From the NCBI GenBank assembly GCA_937936465.1, contig CALDDH010000011.1, positions 1-45,731 of the forward strand: a stretch of 45,731 nucleotides of DNA. Direction: 5' to 3'. Shown in pieces: positions 7,347 through 16,539 of this stretch. The first letter of the stretch is position 1. Each line of letters starts with the position of its first letter. Both the position numbers and the translations under genes were made by a program. Source of the stretch: an uncultured Mycoplasmatales bacterium. Its GTDB lineage: Bacteria > Bacillota_I > Bacilli_A > UBA3375. A model generated the notes under the pieces. It had not been told where the DNA came from, searched no databases, and worked only from the letters and a program-made list of their open reading frames with translations.

Positions 7347-9209
7347 TTATATAATGAAATCTTGCCAATCATCTCGTTTGTTTTCCAATCCCATTTGTTC
7401 GATGAATTGTGAATAGGATAACATTACTCCATTGAAATCAAATAAGAAAGCGGTTAATTTTAAATTTTTTCTTGCACGTGTTATCCCAACGTATGCAAGT
7501 CTTCTTTCTTCTTCAACTTCACTTGACTCTTCAAGTGCACGGTTACTTGGAAAGCGCCCTTCAACCATTCCAATCATATACACAGAATCAAATTCCAGTC
7601 CTTTTACTCCATGGATAGTTGATAAAATAACCATATCTTGATTATTACTATTATCAATATTGAAAAGTGTTAATTCATTTAAATATTCTTGAAGTTCTCT
7701 TCCTTCAGCTAATGCTTTAATTATACTTTCTTTTAATTCATTAATATTATCCATACGGTCCTGAACTTTTTGCTCATCTTCAATATTTAATAAGTATTCT
7801 TGATATCCAATGTCAATTAATAATTGATCAAAGTTATTTTTAAAGTCATCAAAGATAATTGATTGATATTTATTAATAATCTGAATAAACTCTTGAGCTT
7901 TACTCGTTCCAATATCAGCTATTGCTTTAAATAAAGAGACTTGGTTATCAGCTTTATAGTGATAATATTTTTCAATTGTTTTCAAACCAATTTTACGTTT
8001 AGGAACATTAATTACTCTGTTAAGTGAAACCTCATCATGTTTATTAATAATTAGGCGAATATATGCTAGAATATCTTTAATTTCCATTCTTTCGTAAAAT
8101 CTAATTCCCCCATATATTTGATATGGAATATTTTTTCTAATTAGTGCTTCTTCAATTTTTCTACTTTGATAGTTTGACCTATATAGCACAGCAACTTCAC
8201 TTGGTTCAATCCCAAAGTTTAATTGATTATTAATTTCACTAGCAACAAAATGTGACTCTAAAGACATTGATTCAAATTGAGTAAATGAAATTTCAGCTCC
8301 TTTTTCATTATCCGTCCAAAGTGCTTTATCAAAATGGTTATCATTAAAATTAATTAGTTTATTGGCAACATCTAAAATGTTTTTTGTTGAACGATAATTT
8401 TGTTCTAATTTAATTACTTCAACATCTTTATATTTGTTAATTAAGTTAAGCAAGTTACCATACTGTGCACCTCGCCAACCATAAATTGATTGGTCTGCAT
8501 CACCAACAACAAATAAATTATTAGTAGTACTTTTCAATAAATTTAAAATTTCAAATTGGATTGCAGATGTATCTTGGAACTCATCTACAAGTATTGCTTT
8601 AAATTTTTGATGGTATTTAGCTTGAATACTTTTATTTTTCAATAATTTATGCGCATAAAGTAGTAAGTCATCAAAGTCCATGGCATTGTTTTCAATTAAA
8701 TAACTTGAGTACTTTTTAAAAATATCAATATATTCAAAATCTAATTTATATTCAACTTCTTCAGTTGATACAGCAAAAGATTTAGCTTTGGAAATTGCAT
8801 ATATACAATCAATTGCTTTATATTTCTCTTCCCACCCTTCGGCTTTAATAAATCTTTTAATCATTGCTTTTTTATCTTCTTCATCAACAATTAAAAAATT
8901 ATTTTGATAGTTCTTAAGCATTTGCACGTTGTCACGAATTATCCTAACAGCAAATGCATGAAAAGTCATCACCCAACTTAAACTTGCATATGGTCCAACA
9001 TCTAAAAGTAGTCTTTCTCTCATCTCAGCGGCAGCTTTATTTGTAAAGGTAATAGCTAAGATACTTTCAGCTTCATGTCCCTGATCATAATAATGAGCTA
9101 TTTTTTTTGTTAAAACAGTAGTCTTTCCACTTCCAGCACCAGCAATACAAATTACTACTTCGGATTTTGTTGAAACTGCAATTTGCTGCATATCATTTAA
9201 ATTATTCAT
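7347..9209 (-). CDS. pcrA: UvrD/PcrA-type superfamily 1 DNA helicase (short form)
   Basis: This 620-residue ATP-dependent 3'-5' helicase is involved in repair and in removing proteins from DNA. Motifs run in order: Q-motif region NDMQQIAV, Walker A AGAGSGKT (23-30), motif Ia ITFTNKAAAEM, Walker B DEFQDTS, motif III GDADQSIYGWRGA, motif IV LEQNYRST, motif V IHGVKGLEFD and motif VI YVGITRARKNL. PcrA of Bacillus-type bacteria is usually about 720-750 residues. This protein ends soon after motif VI and lacks the long C-terminal tail. Its ATG overlaps the tsaD stop (ATGA), so the two are translationally coupled. Assignment to PcrA rather than another UvrD-like helicase is likely but not certain. 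Confidence 0.85.
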   Translation of the reverse strand: MNNLNDMQQIAVSTKSEVVICIAGAGSGKTTVLTKKIAHYYDQGHEAESILAITFTNKAAAEMRERLLLDVGPYASLSWVMTFHAFAVRIIRDNVQMLKNYQNNFLIVDEEDKKAMIKRFIKAEGWEEKYKAIDCIYAISKAKSFAVSTEEVEYKLDFEYIDIFKKYSSYLIENNAMDFDDLLLYAHKLLKNKSIQAKYHQKFKAILVDEFQDTSAIQFEILNLLKSTTNNLFVVGDADQSIYGWRGAQYGNLLNLINKYKDVEVIKLEQNYRSTKNILDVANKLINFNDNHFDKALWTDNEKGAEISFTQFESMSLESHFVASEINNQLNFGIEPSEVAVLYRSNYQSRKIEEALIRKNIPYQIYGGIRFYERMEIKDILAYIRLIINKHDEVSLNRVINVPKRKIGLKTIEKYYHYKADNQVSLFKAIADIGTSKAQEFIQIINKYQSIIFDDFKNNFDQLLIDIGYQEYLLNIEDEQKVQDRMDNINELKESIIKALAEGRELQEYLNELTLFNIDNSNNQDMVILSTIHGVKGLEFDSVYMIGMVEGRFPSNRALEESSEVEEERRLAYVGITRARKNLKLTAFLFDFNGVMLSYSQFIEQMGLENKRDDWQDFII

Positions 9210-10210
9210 ATTTTCCTCTCAATTTCTAAATTACTATTTGCATTTAATGTTAAAGGATCTGTAAAATCACCTTCCAAGAACTGCTCATATGCTGCTGCTC
9301 CAATCATTGCCCCGTTGTCTGATGTATAAATACTTTGAGGAAGCATTAGATTAGTAAATTGCTTATTAGCTCTTTTTCTTAAATCAGTATTATTACTAAC
9401 TCCACCAACAATTGATAAATGTTCAACTTGATACTGTTTTTGTGCCATTTGTAATTTCTTAATTAAAATATAATTTACTCTATTTTGAAATGAGCAAGCA
9501 AAATTCTCAGGATTGATTATTTGTGACTTCATTTTTAAACTATTATTTAAATTATATGTTGCACTTTTCAAACCAGAAAAACTAAAATCTAAACTCTTGT
9601 CATCTTTTGGAACAGGTAGAGTATATGTATCTTGACCAGACTCAGCTAATTTATCAATCACAGGTCCACCAGGGTATCCAATCCCTAAAATTCTAGCAAC
9701 CTTATCAAAACTCTCACCTGCTGCATCATCAATTGTTTGACCAATCTTTTGATAATCATTTTTTTTTGGCATATATATAATCTCACTATGTCCACCTGAT
9801 ACTATAAGTGATAAATGTGGGTATTTAATTTGATTATCAAGATTAATTGCATGAATGTGTCCATGTAAATGATTAACAGCTATTAATGGAATATTAGTTA
9901 ATAATGATAAAGACTTAGCGAAATTAACACCTACTAATAAAGAACCAATTAAACCTGGTCCTTTTGTAATTGCGATTGCATCAATATCAGATATTTGTAA
10001 ATTAGAATTTTTAAAAACTTGGTTATAAACATAATAAATATTATCAATATGCATTCTTGATGAAAGTTCAGGAATAACTCCACCAACTTTTTCAAAATAC
10101 TCTATCTGTGAATTAGTAACCATCTCAATTACATTATTACCATTTTCAACTATTGCAATCGATGTTTCATCACAACTAGTTTCAATTGCTAAAATTTTAA
10201 TTTTTTTCAT
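9206..10210 (-). CDS. tsaD: tRNA N6-threonylcarbamoyladenosine transferase TsaD
   Basis: This 334-residue protein is the universal Kae1/YgjD enzyme that transfers threonylcarbamoyl to A37 of ANN-decoding tRNAs, working with TsaB, TsaE and TsaC. It shows the N-terminal ILAIETSCDETSIAIV, the metal-binding HLHGH (histidines 114 and 118), the nucleotide-binding SLIVSGGHSEI, DDAAGESFDK and the late GGVSNN motif. Length is normal. It stops with TGA overlapping the pcrA start and begins one base after the preceding methyltransferase stop. Its ribosome-binding site (GAGG) lies inside that gene's last codons. TsaB and TsaE are not in the window. Confidence 0.95.
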   Translation of the reverse strand: MKKIKILAIETSCDETSIAIVENGNNVIEMVTNSQIEYFEKVGGVIPELSSRMHIDNIYYVYNQVFKNSNLQISDIDAIAITKGPGLIGSLLVGVNFAKSLSLLTNIPLIAVNHLHGHIHAINLDNQIKYPHLSLIVSGGHSEIIYMPKKNDYQKIGQTIDDAAGESFDKVARILGIGYPGGPVIDKLAESGQDTYTLPVPKDDKSLDFSFSGLKSATYNLNNSLKMKSQIINPENFACSFQNRVNYILIKKLQMAQKQYQVEHLSIVGGVSNNTDLRKRANKQFTNLMLPQSIYTSDNGAMIGAAAYEQFLEGDFTDPLTLNANSNLEIERKI

Positions 10211-10211
10211 A

Positions 10212-11510
10212 TTACCTCAACTTTAATTTACAAACAACTTCCATATGATGGGTTTGAGAAAACAAATCAAAGATCTTCATCTGCTCAATTTTATATTGAC
10301 CCTCAATTGCTTTTAAATCTCTAGCAAGTGATGCTGGATTACAAGAAATATAAATAATTTCCGGAATTTTATACGCTGATATTTGTTCAATTATATTTGC
10401 TGATAATCCTTTTCTTGGTGGATCTACAATCATTAAATCAAAATCAGATTTTTTAAAGTAATAATCTTTAACGTCACTATTAATTAATTCAATATTTTCA
10501 ATTTTATTTGCAACTAAGTTTTTTTTAGCTAATTTAATTGCACGAATATCTTTTTCAACTCCAACAACATGTTTAGCTTTTTTAGCAACAAGTAAACTGA
10601 TCATTGCTGATCCACAGTATAGGTCCAATATTTTCTTATTGTTTATATTTAGATTTTCAAGTACATAACTAAATTGTTTCTCAACTTCTAAAGTATTTAC
10701 TTGGAAAAATGATTGAACTGGAATTTGATATTCAATATCTAAAATTTCTTCAATAATAAAATCTTGTTTATAAATATTTTTTTGAGCAGTGTCAGATACT
10801 GTATTAATTGATTTAATTTCTGGGAATGCTTCAACTAATTTTTCAACAAGATAAGGTGAAGACATAATCTTAGTGTTTTTAGTTATGAAAACAATCATAA
10901 TTTCATTTCTTTTAAAACTATATTTAATTTGTAATCTTTTTAAATTCTTTCTATAAGCTTCATATGATTCCATCATGTTAAGTAATTCAACTACTTTATT
11001 AGCAACATTATTAGCAACATCTGATTGTAACATACAAGTTTCTATCTCTTGAACTTGATGTGTGCTTTTCTTATAATAACCTTTTTGCACTTGCTTTAAC
11101 TTATCATCAAATAAGAAACTATAAATTACATTATTACGATATTTAAATGGATTATCACTTTTCTCAATTTCAATATGAGAAAATTCTATCCCTTGTTTGT
11201 TTAATGTATTTTTCAAAATTGATTGCTTTAAGTCAAGTTGACTATCATAATTGATATGCATAATATCACACCCACCACATCGCTCGTAAAACTGACATTC
11301 AGCTTTAACACTACTTGGACTTTCTGTATGTACATTAACTATTTCACCAAAACCATAGTTTTTCTTTAAGTTAGTTATCTTTAAATCAATAACTTGATCT
11401 TTTGTTGCATATTTAACAAAGATTGGAAAATTTCCATATTTGATAACTCCCAACCCCTCGTGCGTATAATCAACTACAAGTTGACTATTTATCTGCTCAT
11501 TTTCTTTCAT
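10212..11510 (-). CDS. rlmD: 23S rRNA uracil-C5 methyltransferase (RlmD/RlmCD type)
   Basis: This 432-residue protein belongs to the TrmA/RumA family, which makes 5-methyluridine in RNA with S-adenosylmethionine. An N-terminal TRAM-like domain is followed by an iron-sulfur cluster motif (CQFYERCGGC, about residues 71-80, plus a later Cys in ETCMLQ), SAM-binding LDLYCGSAMISLL, DPPRKGL, and the catalytic-cysteine motif YISCNPASLARDL. The Bacillus homologue modifies both U747 and U1939 of 23S rRNA; which uridines are modified here is not visible. It lies in the same-strand run between der and tsaD. Confidence 0.88.
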   Translation of the reverse strand: MKENEQINSQLVVDYTHEGLGVIKYGNFPIFVKYATKDQVIDLKITNLKKNYGFGEIVNVHTESPSSVKAECQFYERCGGCDIMHINYDSQLDLKQSILKNTLNKQGIEFSHIEIEKSDNPFKYRNNVIYSFLFDDKLKQVQKGYYKKSTHQVQEIETCMLQSDVANNVANKVVELLNMMESYEAYRKNLKRLQIKYSFKRNEIMIVFITKNTKIMSSPYLVEKLVEAFPEIKSINTVSDTAQKNIYKQDFIIEEILDIEYQIPVQSFFQVNTLEVEKQFSYVLENLNINNKKILDLYCGSAMISLLVAKKAKHVVGVEKDIRAIKLAKKNLVANKIENIELINSDVKDYYFKKSDFDLMIVDPPRKGLSANIIEQISAYKIPEIIYISCNPASLARDLKAIEGQYKIEQMKIFDLFSQTHHMEVVCKLKLR

Positions 11511-11540
11511 TTCTTCCTCTTCTAATAATTATTTTATTTT

Positions 11541-12857
11541 TTATTGATCTTTCTTTTCATTTTTGTTTTGAAATTGAAATTTCAATTTAATGCCTTCTAA
11601 ACCAAATGCCTTTTTAAATTGATTTTCCAAATATCTTTTGTATGAAAAATGAATAATTTCTTTATTATTAACAAAAAATAAAAATCTTGGTGGTTTAGTT
11701 CCAATTTGTGTTGCATAATATATTTTAATAACTTTTCCTTTATATGATGGTGGAACTTTACTTGTAATAGCATCTGCTAGGACATTATTAACTTGAGAAG
11801 TTGTAAATTCTTTTGTATATTTAGCATATAAGTCATCAATCGATGGCATAATATTTTTTAAACCTTTTTTATTTTTAACTGAGACAAATAACATCTTGCT
11901 GTCAGCAACAAAAGGCATTCTTTCCTTTAAATGTTTTTCATATAATTTTTGAGTATTTGTTTCTTTTGTTACTAAGTCCCATTTATTAACAACTATAATA
12001 ACTGGCTTTCTTTGATCAAGTGCATACCCTAATACTTTTTTATCTTGCTCAACTATTCCACGATCTGCATCAATTAACCATAAAATAACATCACTATTTT
12101 CAATTGACCTAATTGCTCTTAGTACTGAATATTTTTCAACTTTTTCATACACTTTTCCACGACGACGAATTCCTGCTGTATCAATAATTTTATATTTTTG
12201 ACCATTCTCAATGAAATCAACATCAATCGCATCTCTTGTTGTCCCTTCAATTGTTGATACAATACTTCGATCTGCATTTAACATTAAATTAAATAATGAT
12301 GATTTACCAACATTTGGCATTCCAATTAAACTAAACTTAATTGCATCTTCTTCTATTTCTTCTTCATCTGTAATCAATGGGTATACTTCATCTAAAATGT
12401 CATACATCCCGTTACCATGGAGTGATGAAACTCCAATTATCGTCTCATATCCTAATGAATAAAAATTATATAAATTATCTCTAATTTGAGGATTATCAAC
12501 TTTATTTGCCACAATAATAACTTGTTGATTTGATTGTCTTAAGATTTCTGATACTAACTCATCCTCTGGTGTTATTTCATGACGTGCATCAACAACAAAT
12601 AAGATTAAATCACTTTCTTCCATCGCAATTTCTGCTTGCATTTTGATATCATGACTGAAATCATCTTCATTTAATGTGATACCTCCCGTATCAACAATAT
12701 TGAAAAATTTATTTTGGTATTCTACTTTATCATATAAACGATCACGAGTTACTCCTGGTGTATCTTGGACAATTGCCTTGTCACTTTTAATTAAACGATT
12801 AAATATTGTTGATTTTCCAACATTTGGTTTTCCTATAATAGAAACAATAAAACTCAT
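11541..12857 (-). CDS. der: Ribosome biogenesis GTPase Der (EngA)
   Basis: This 438-residue protein carries two tandem GTPase domains and a C-terminal KH-like domain, the diagnostic Der layout. The first domain shows IIGKPNVGKST, DTPGVTRD, DTGGI and NKVD. The second shows LIGMPNVGKSS, EGTTRDAID, DTAGIRRRGKV and NKWD. Der acts in 50S subunit maturation. The start ATG overlaps the cmk stop codon TGA, so cmk and der are coupled. The C-terminus is lysine-rich (NKNEKKDQ). Length is normal. Confidence 0.96.
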   Translation of the reverse strand: MSFIVSIIGKPNVGKSTIFNRLIKSDKAIVQDTPGVTRDRLYDKVEYQNKFFNIVDTGGITLNEDDFSHDIKMQAEIAMEESDLILFVVDARHEITPEDELVSEILRQSNQQVIIVANKVDNPQIRDNLYNFYSLGYETIIGVSSLHGNGMYDILDEVYPLITDEEEIEEDAIKFSLIGMPNVGKSSLFNLMLNADRSIVSTIEGTTRDAIDVDFIENGQKYKIIDTAGIRRRGKVYEKVEKYSVLRAIRSIENSDVILWLIDADRGIVEQDKKVLGYALDQRKPVIIVVNKWDLVTKETNTQKLYEKHLKERMPFVADSKMLFVSVKNKKGLKNIMPSIDDLYAKYTKEFTTSQVNNVLADAITSKVPPSYKGKVIKIYYATQIGTKPPRFLFFVNNKEIIHFSYKRYLENQFKKAFGLEGIKLKFQFQNKNEKKDQ

Positions 12858-13498
12858 ATTTTCTTTACCTTTCTTAAAACTGTTTGGACTAAGTCTTGGA
12901 CAGTCATTAAACCATTATCAATTACAATTGCACCTTCTGGAATAACTAGTGGAGAATGCTCACGATTACAATCTAAATAATCTCTTCTTTGAATGCTTTT
13001 CTTAATTTCTTCCTTACTGTCTAAAATACCATATTCTTGATTTTGTTCAAAACGCCTCTGTGCTCTGATTTCAACACTTGCATCAAAATAAAATTTATAA
13101 TCTGCACTTGGAAAAACAACACTTCCCGTATCACGTCCATCTAAAATTATAGATTGCACCTGACCTATTTCCCTTTGCATTTTAACAAGAAAATTTCTGA
13201 CTTGAAAATAACTTGCTACTTGTGAAATATTAAGATTAATTTCTTCGGCTCTAATTTCTTTGGAAACATTTATATCATTTAAATAAACATCTTGATTAAC
13301 AAAATTAATTTTAATGTTACTAAGTGCTTTAGAAACTGATTCTTGGTCATTAATTTCAATTTTATTTTCTAATAAATAATAAGTAACAACTCGATACATC
13401 GCACCTGTATCAAGATAACTTATATTTAAATCTTTAGCAATTATTTTAGCTACTGTACTTTTTCCACTGCCTGATGGGCCATCTATTGTAATTACCAT
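12854..13498 (-). CDS. cmk: Cytidylate kinase
   Basis: This 214-residue protein phosphorylates CMP/dCMP to the diphosphates. It shows the P-loop IDGPSGSGKSTVAK (about 4-17), DTGAMYRVV, the substrate-binding LDGRDTGSVVFP and a lid region with RRFEQNQE and the following QRRDYLDCNREHSPL. Length is slightly below 220-225 but complete. It overlaps der by four bases (TGA/ATG) and follows the gene at 13506 by seven bases. In many Bacillota cmk is near rpsA and der; here no ribosomal S1 gene lies between them. Confidence 0.95.
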   Translation of the reverse strand: MVITIDGPSGSGKSTVAKIIAKDLNISYLDTGAMYRVVTYYLLENKIEINDQESVSKALSNIKINFVNQDVYLNDINVSKEIRAEEINLNISQVASYFQVRNFLVKMQREIGQVQSIILDGRDTGSVVFPSADYKFYFDASVEIRAQRRFEQNQEYGILDSKEEIKKSIQRRDYLDCNREHSPLVIPEGAIVIDNGLMTVQDLVQTVLRKVKKI

Positions 13499-13505
13499 CT
13501 TCCTC

Positions 13506-14195
13506 CTACAAGAAAATTCTTGTAAATAATACTATTATGATAATTGTATTAACAAGCAAGAAAATCATTAAGAAATAATCCATTGCTGAATATTTTCTAG
13601 ATTTTTTTTCTTCTTCCTCAATTAAATTTTCTAAATTTTGCGTAGAAAATTGTGGGTCAACATCTTTAATTTCTAAAATCTCATCTAATTGCTCATTACT
13701 TACTTTAGGTTCTGATTTTTTAATTTTAATTTGTTCACCTATTATTTGATCATCTTTTAATTCTTCTTGATTAATAACTTCTGGTTCATTTTGAACGTCT
13801 TCACTTGCAATATTATCCTTTGATTCTACTTCAATTTTAATTTCACCAGCTAATCCTTCTACATCAAAGTCTAAATTTTGATCAGATAAAGTTTTACTAA
13901 TCTCAACTTCTACTGCTTTATGAATATAATCATTATATTGTTGTAAAATTTCTGTCTCATGCTCAACTTTAACTTCAACTTCAGTTTCTTTTAACTTTTT
14001 TAACCCTTGTTCAAGCTCTGATACATTTCTAACATCCATTGTATCAATTTTTTCAATATAACCATCTAAAATATTTGCTAAATGAGCTGTAGATTCAATT
14101 TGAGTTGTACGCTCAATTTCTAAATTTTCAATTTCTTTATATATGTTTTTTTTTAATCCTTCTTTAATTGCCACAATTCTTTCTTGTTCACCCAT
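13506..14195 (-). CDS. Tail-anchored acidic coiled-coil protein of unknown function
   Basis: This 229-residue protein heads the cmk-der run. Residues 1-200 are strongly charged and mostly helical, with Glu/Lys-rich heptad-like stretches (LEQGLKKLKETEVEVKVE) and an acidic linker. The last 25 residues (about 205-229, MDYFLMIFLLVNTIIIIVLF) form a single membrane segment, with no signal peptide at the N-terminus. This gives a cytoplasmic domain anchored by its tail. No family is recognised. The ribosome-binding site is AGGAG nine bases upstream of the ATG, below an extended -10 promoter. The position suggests co-expression with nucleotide and ribosome-assembly genes, but no function follows from that. 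Confidence 0.65.
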   Translation of the reverse strand: MGEQERIVAIKEGLKKNIYKEIENLEIERTTQIESTAHLANILDGYIEKIDTMDVRNVSELEQGLKKLKETEVEVKVEHETEILQQYNDYIHKAVEVEISKTLSDQNLDFDVEGLAGEIKIEVESKDNIASEDVQNEPEVINQEELKDDQIIGEQIKIKKSEPKVSNEQLDEILEIKDVDPQFSTQNLENLIEEEEKKSRKYSAMDYFLMIFLLVNTIIIIVLFTRIFL

Positions 14196-14223
14196 AAGTT
14201 ACACTCCTAACATATCTTACTTA

Positions 14224-14232
14224 ATTATAACA
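14224..14232 (-). promoter_or_regulatory. Extended -10 promoter of the cmk-der run
   Basis: TGTTATAAT on the minus strand, 29 bases upstream of the ATG of the tail-anchored protein gene. No good -35 is seen, which fits an extended -10 promoter. The divergent comFA start lies 43 bases away. Confidence 0.5.
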
Positions 14233-14274
14233 TATCTTTAAGTGAAAGAACTTTAATTTACAAATAATATAAGT

Positions 14275-15501
14275 ATGGAGAATATATATAACCAATTAAC
14301 TTTAAGAAAACATAATTATATTGAAGCAAAATTCACCCCTATAAAAATGATAAACTTTGGCAAATGCTTAAGATGTGGTAATCGTGATTTAACTATAAAT
14401 AATGGTGTAAAGTCTTGCTTAAACTGCCAAGAATTAGGTTTGATTGATCAATTTACATACTTTTATACATTACCTTTTCAAAATTATCCAAAAGATTATC
14501 AAAAAAGTGATAATAATCTATTACTAACAAAAATGCAAATAAAGGCTTCATCGTTTATTGTTAATCAATTAAAAACAAATAAGAATTGTTTGATTTGGGC
14601 TGTATGCGGAGCTGGTAAAACTGAAATCACTTTTCAAGCAATTGAATGTATTTTACAAAAAAAATTATTCATTGGTTTTGCTATTCCACGAATTGATGTT
14701 TTATATGATGTATATGATCGATTAAAACAATATTTTAAACTTGTAGAAATTAGCTTACTGCACGGACAAAAAAAGATTAATAAAAACGCACAAATTTATG
14801 TACTTACAACAAATCAATTATTAAATTTCAAGGATGCATTTGATCTTCTTATCATAGATGAAGTAGATGCCTTTCCATATGAATATAATCAAAAGTTTGA
14901 ATATGCTACAAAGACTTCAACTAGAAAAAATGGATCTATTGTTTATCTAACATCAACACCTTCAAAAGTTATGCTTGAAAAACAATTACCTACTTTTGTG
15001 ATATCTAAGAGGTGGCACAATTATTTATTACCTGTTCCAAAATTAGAATTTCTAAATTATAAACTACTTAAAAATTATATTTTGAGTCCATATATTTTAT
15101 ATTTACTTTTAAAACTTGATAAACAATTAATTATTTTTATTTCTAATATATCTTTAGGTTATCAAATTTCTAAAGTTCTTAATTTTTATAACTTTAAAAA
15201 TACATTTGTTCATTCAAAAGCTAAGCATAAAAGAAAGTATATTAATGCCTTTAAAGATCAGAAAATTAATATTTTAATATCTACAACCATTTTAGAGCGA
15301 GGAGTGACTTTTAAAAACATTGATGTTTGGATTTTGGACAGTTCATCAAGCCTCTACAACATAGCATCTCTTGTGCAAATTGCAGGACGTGTTAATCGTA
15401 ATATTAATTTTCAAAATGGTCAAGTTATCTTTTTTTATACAACTATTAATAAAACTATTACCGAGGCAATTAAGCAAATTAAATACTTGAATAATCTATA
15501 A
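14275..15501 (+). CDS. comFA: Competence helicase ComFA-like ATPase
   Basis: This 408-residue superfamily 2 ATPase matches ComFA, which helps pull transforming single-stranded DNA into competent Gram-positive cells. A four-cysteine zinc finger is at C31, C34, C48 and C51. The Walker A AVCGAGKT is at 109-116, the ComFA-type DEAH variant DEVDAFP at 195-201, motif III LTSTPS, and the C-terminal helicase motif TTILERGVTF, then AGRVNRN. No ComFC-like phosphoribosyltransferase gene follows, although that is the usual neighbour. No Shine-Dalgarno sequence is visible before the ATG (upstream TAATATAAGT). The next in-frame ATG (codon 25) also lacks one and would cut into the zinc-finger region, so the first ATG is kept. 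Confidence 0.88.
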   Translation: MENIYNQLTLRKHNYIEAKFTPIKMINFGKCLRCGNRDLTINNGVKSCLNCQELGLIDQFTYFYTLPFQNYPKDYQKSDNNLLLTKMQIKASSFIVNQLKTNKNCLIWAVCGAGKTEITFQAIECILQKKLFIGFAIPRIDVLYDVYDRLKQYFKLVEISLLHGQKKINKNAQIYVLTTNQLLNFKDAFDLLIIDEVDAFPYEYNQKFEYATKTSTRKNGSIVYLTSTPSKVMLEKQLPTFVISKRWHNYLLPVPKLEFLNYKLLKNYILSPYILYLLLKLDKQLIIFISNISLGYQISKVLNFYNFKNTFVHSKAKHKRKYINAFKDQKINILISTTILERGVTFKNIDVWILDSSSSLYNIASLVQIAGRVNRNINFQNGQVIFFYTTINKTITEAIKQIKYLNNL

Positions 15502-15602
15502 ATATAATTTTAATAAATAAAATTAAATGTCACTCCTTTCTTTATAATATTATCAAATAAATTTCATCTGCTTTTTTTTGATCCATATAATTAAAATAAA
15601 TA

Positions 15603-15611
15603 TGGTATAAT
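15603..15611 (+). promoter_or_regulatory. Extended -10 promoter of the lipoprotein gene
   Basis: TGGTATAAT, 33 bases before the ATG, with a strong GGAGGG ribosome-binding site between. The preceding part of this gap (15502-15602) holds no recognisable terminator for comFA. Confidence 0.55.
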
Positions 15612-15644
15612 ATAATTTAATTAAAGCTATACACTGGAGGGAAT

Positions 15645-16037
15645 ATGAATACAAAAATAATTTTATCTTTAGTAAGTATCATTTTTTTGCTAACAGCTTG
15701 CTCAGGCATACAACCAAGTGCTGAGCAATTAGCAAATGAAGTTACTTTTTCTGTTACATTTGATGAATTAGATCTAAAAGAAAGTACTGCATCTTTTATA
15801 GTTTATGGAATACCTAATGACGAAGAATTTAAACAAATCGAAACTGTGATTGTTGATAGTTTGAATGAACAAGATATTAACCAAGAAATTAATGTAAAAG
15901 TCTACTCAAGTGAACAGGAGATGAATGTTGATCCAATCTTTGGTGAAGCAACATATAATGATCAACAAATAACTGAAAATAATTTAGTTAACATAACTAC
16001 TGAGAATTATTTAAGTTTAAGCAATCAAGTAGAATAA
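15645..16037 (+). CDS. Small lipoprotein of unknown function
   Basis: This 130-residue protein begins with a lipoprotein signal peptide ending in the lipobox LLTAC (cysteine 19), so it should be lipid-anchored on the outer face of the membrane. The rest is acidic with alternating strands and a helix (EEFKQIETVIVDSLNEQD), and somewhat resembles small Bacillus lipoproteins of unknown function; no family is claimed. It has its own promoter, ribosome-binding site (GGAGGG) and terminator, so it is probably expressed alone. It occupies the place after comFA where comFC would be expected, but is unrelated to it. Confidence 0.75.
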   Translation: MNTKIILSLVSIIFLLTACSGIQPSAEQLANEVTFSVTFDELDLKESTASFIVYGIPNDEEFKQIETVIVDSLNEQDINQEINVKVYSSEQEMNVDPIFGEATYNDQQITENNLVNITTENYLSLSNQVE

Positions 16038-16060
16038 TTCAAATTAATTTAAAAACTTAA

Positions 16061-16090
16061 AAAAATCAACTATGATGGTTGATTTTTTTT
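16061..16090 (+). terminator. Rho-independent terminator after the lipoprotein gene
   Basis: Stem AAAAATCAAC (16061-16070) pairs with GTTGATTTTT (16078-16087), seven-base loop, followed by more T. It begins 23 bases after the stop. Confidence 0.85.
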
Positions 16091-16164
16091 TATTGATATC
16101 TATTTAAGTTAAATAATCTAATGCAAATTGTATTTTAAACTAATGCTTGGATTTCAAATTGACT

Positions 16165-16508
16165 TTAATTTGGAATATTCTTTAAATGTGGATAAATGAC
16201 ATTACCTTGACTATCAATTACTCCAACATACCAAATACTTGAAGTGTCCCATCCTAATATATTTACATACCAATTTTGATTATTAGTTAAATTTAAATAA
16301 TTTGCATGAACATTAAAGTCCAAACAATAAAGATTATTAAGTAATTTGTTTCTCGTAGTTGCCACTGGTAAACACTTGCTCCACTATCAACTACTAAAAT
16401 AGTATTTTTGTAAAATCTACTTGATATAACTGTTGTCATTGGCAAAATAAAACTAACTATATTTCCAATCCATAATATTAAAAAAGACTTATCTCTTTTT
16501 TTCTTCAT
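16165..16508 (-). pseudogene. Frameshifted small gene with a GLUG-protein-like C-terminus
   Basis: A start at 16508 with a CAGGGGAT ribosome-binding site opens a frame with an N-terminal hydrophobic segment (FLILWIGNIVSFILPM). That frame drifts out after about 50 residues. A second frame (16365 to 16165) then continues with NWYVNILGWDTSSIWYVGVI and GNVIYPHLKN. This matches the end of the large surface protein at 22460-25588 (NWYNDYLKWDETNAWIFGQT, GNFVYPSLLN). The simplest reading is one gene interrupted by a frameshift around 16300-16390, or a fusion of remnants. Two independent small genes are less likely. Confidence 0.55.
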
Positions 16509-16539
16509 AACTATCCCCTGTGTTATTTATAGTATTAAT

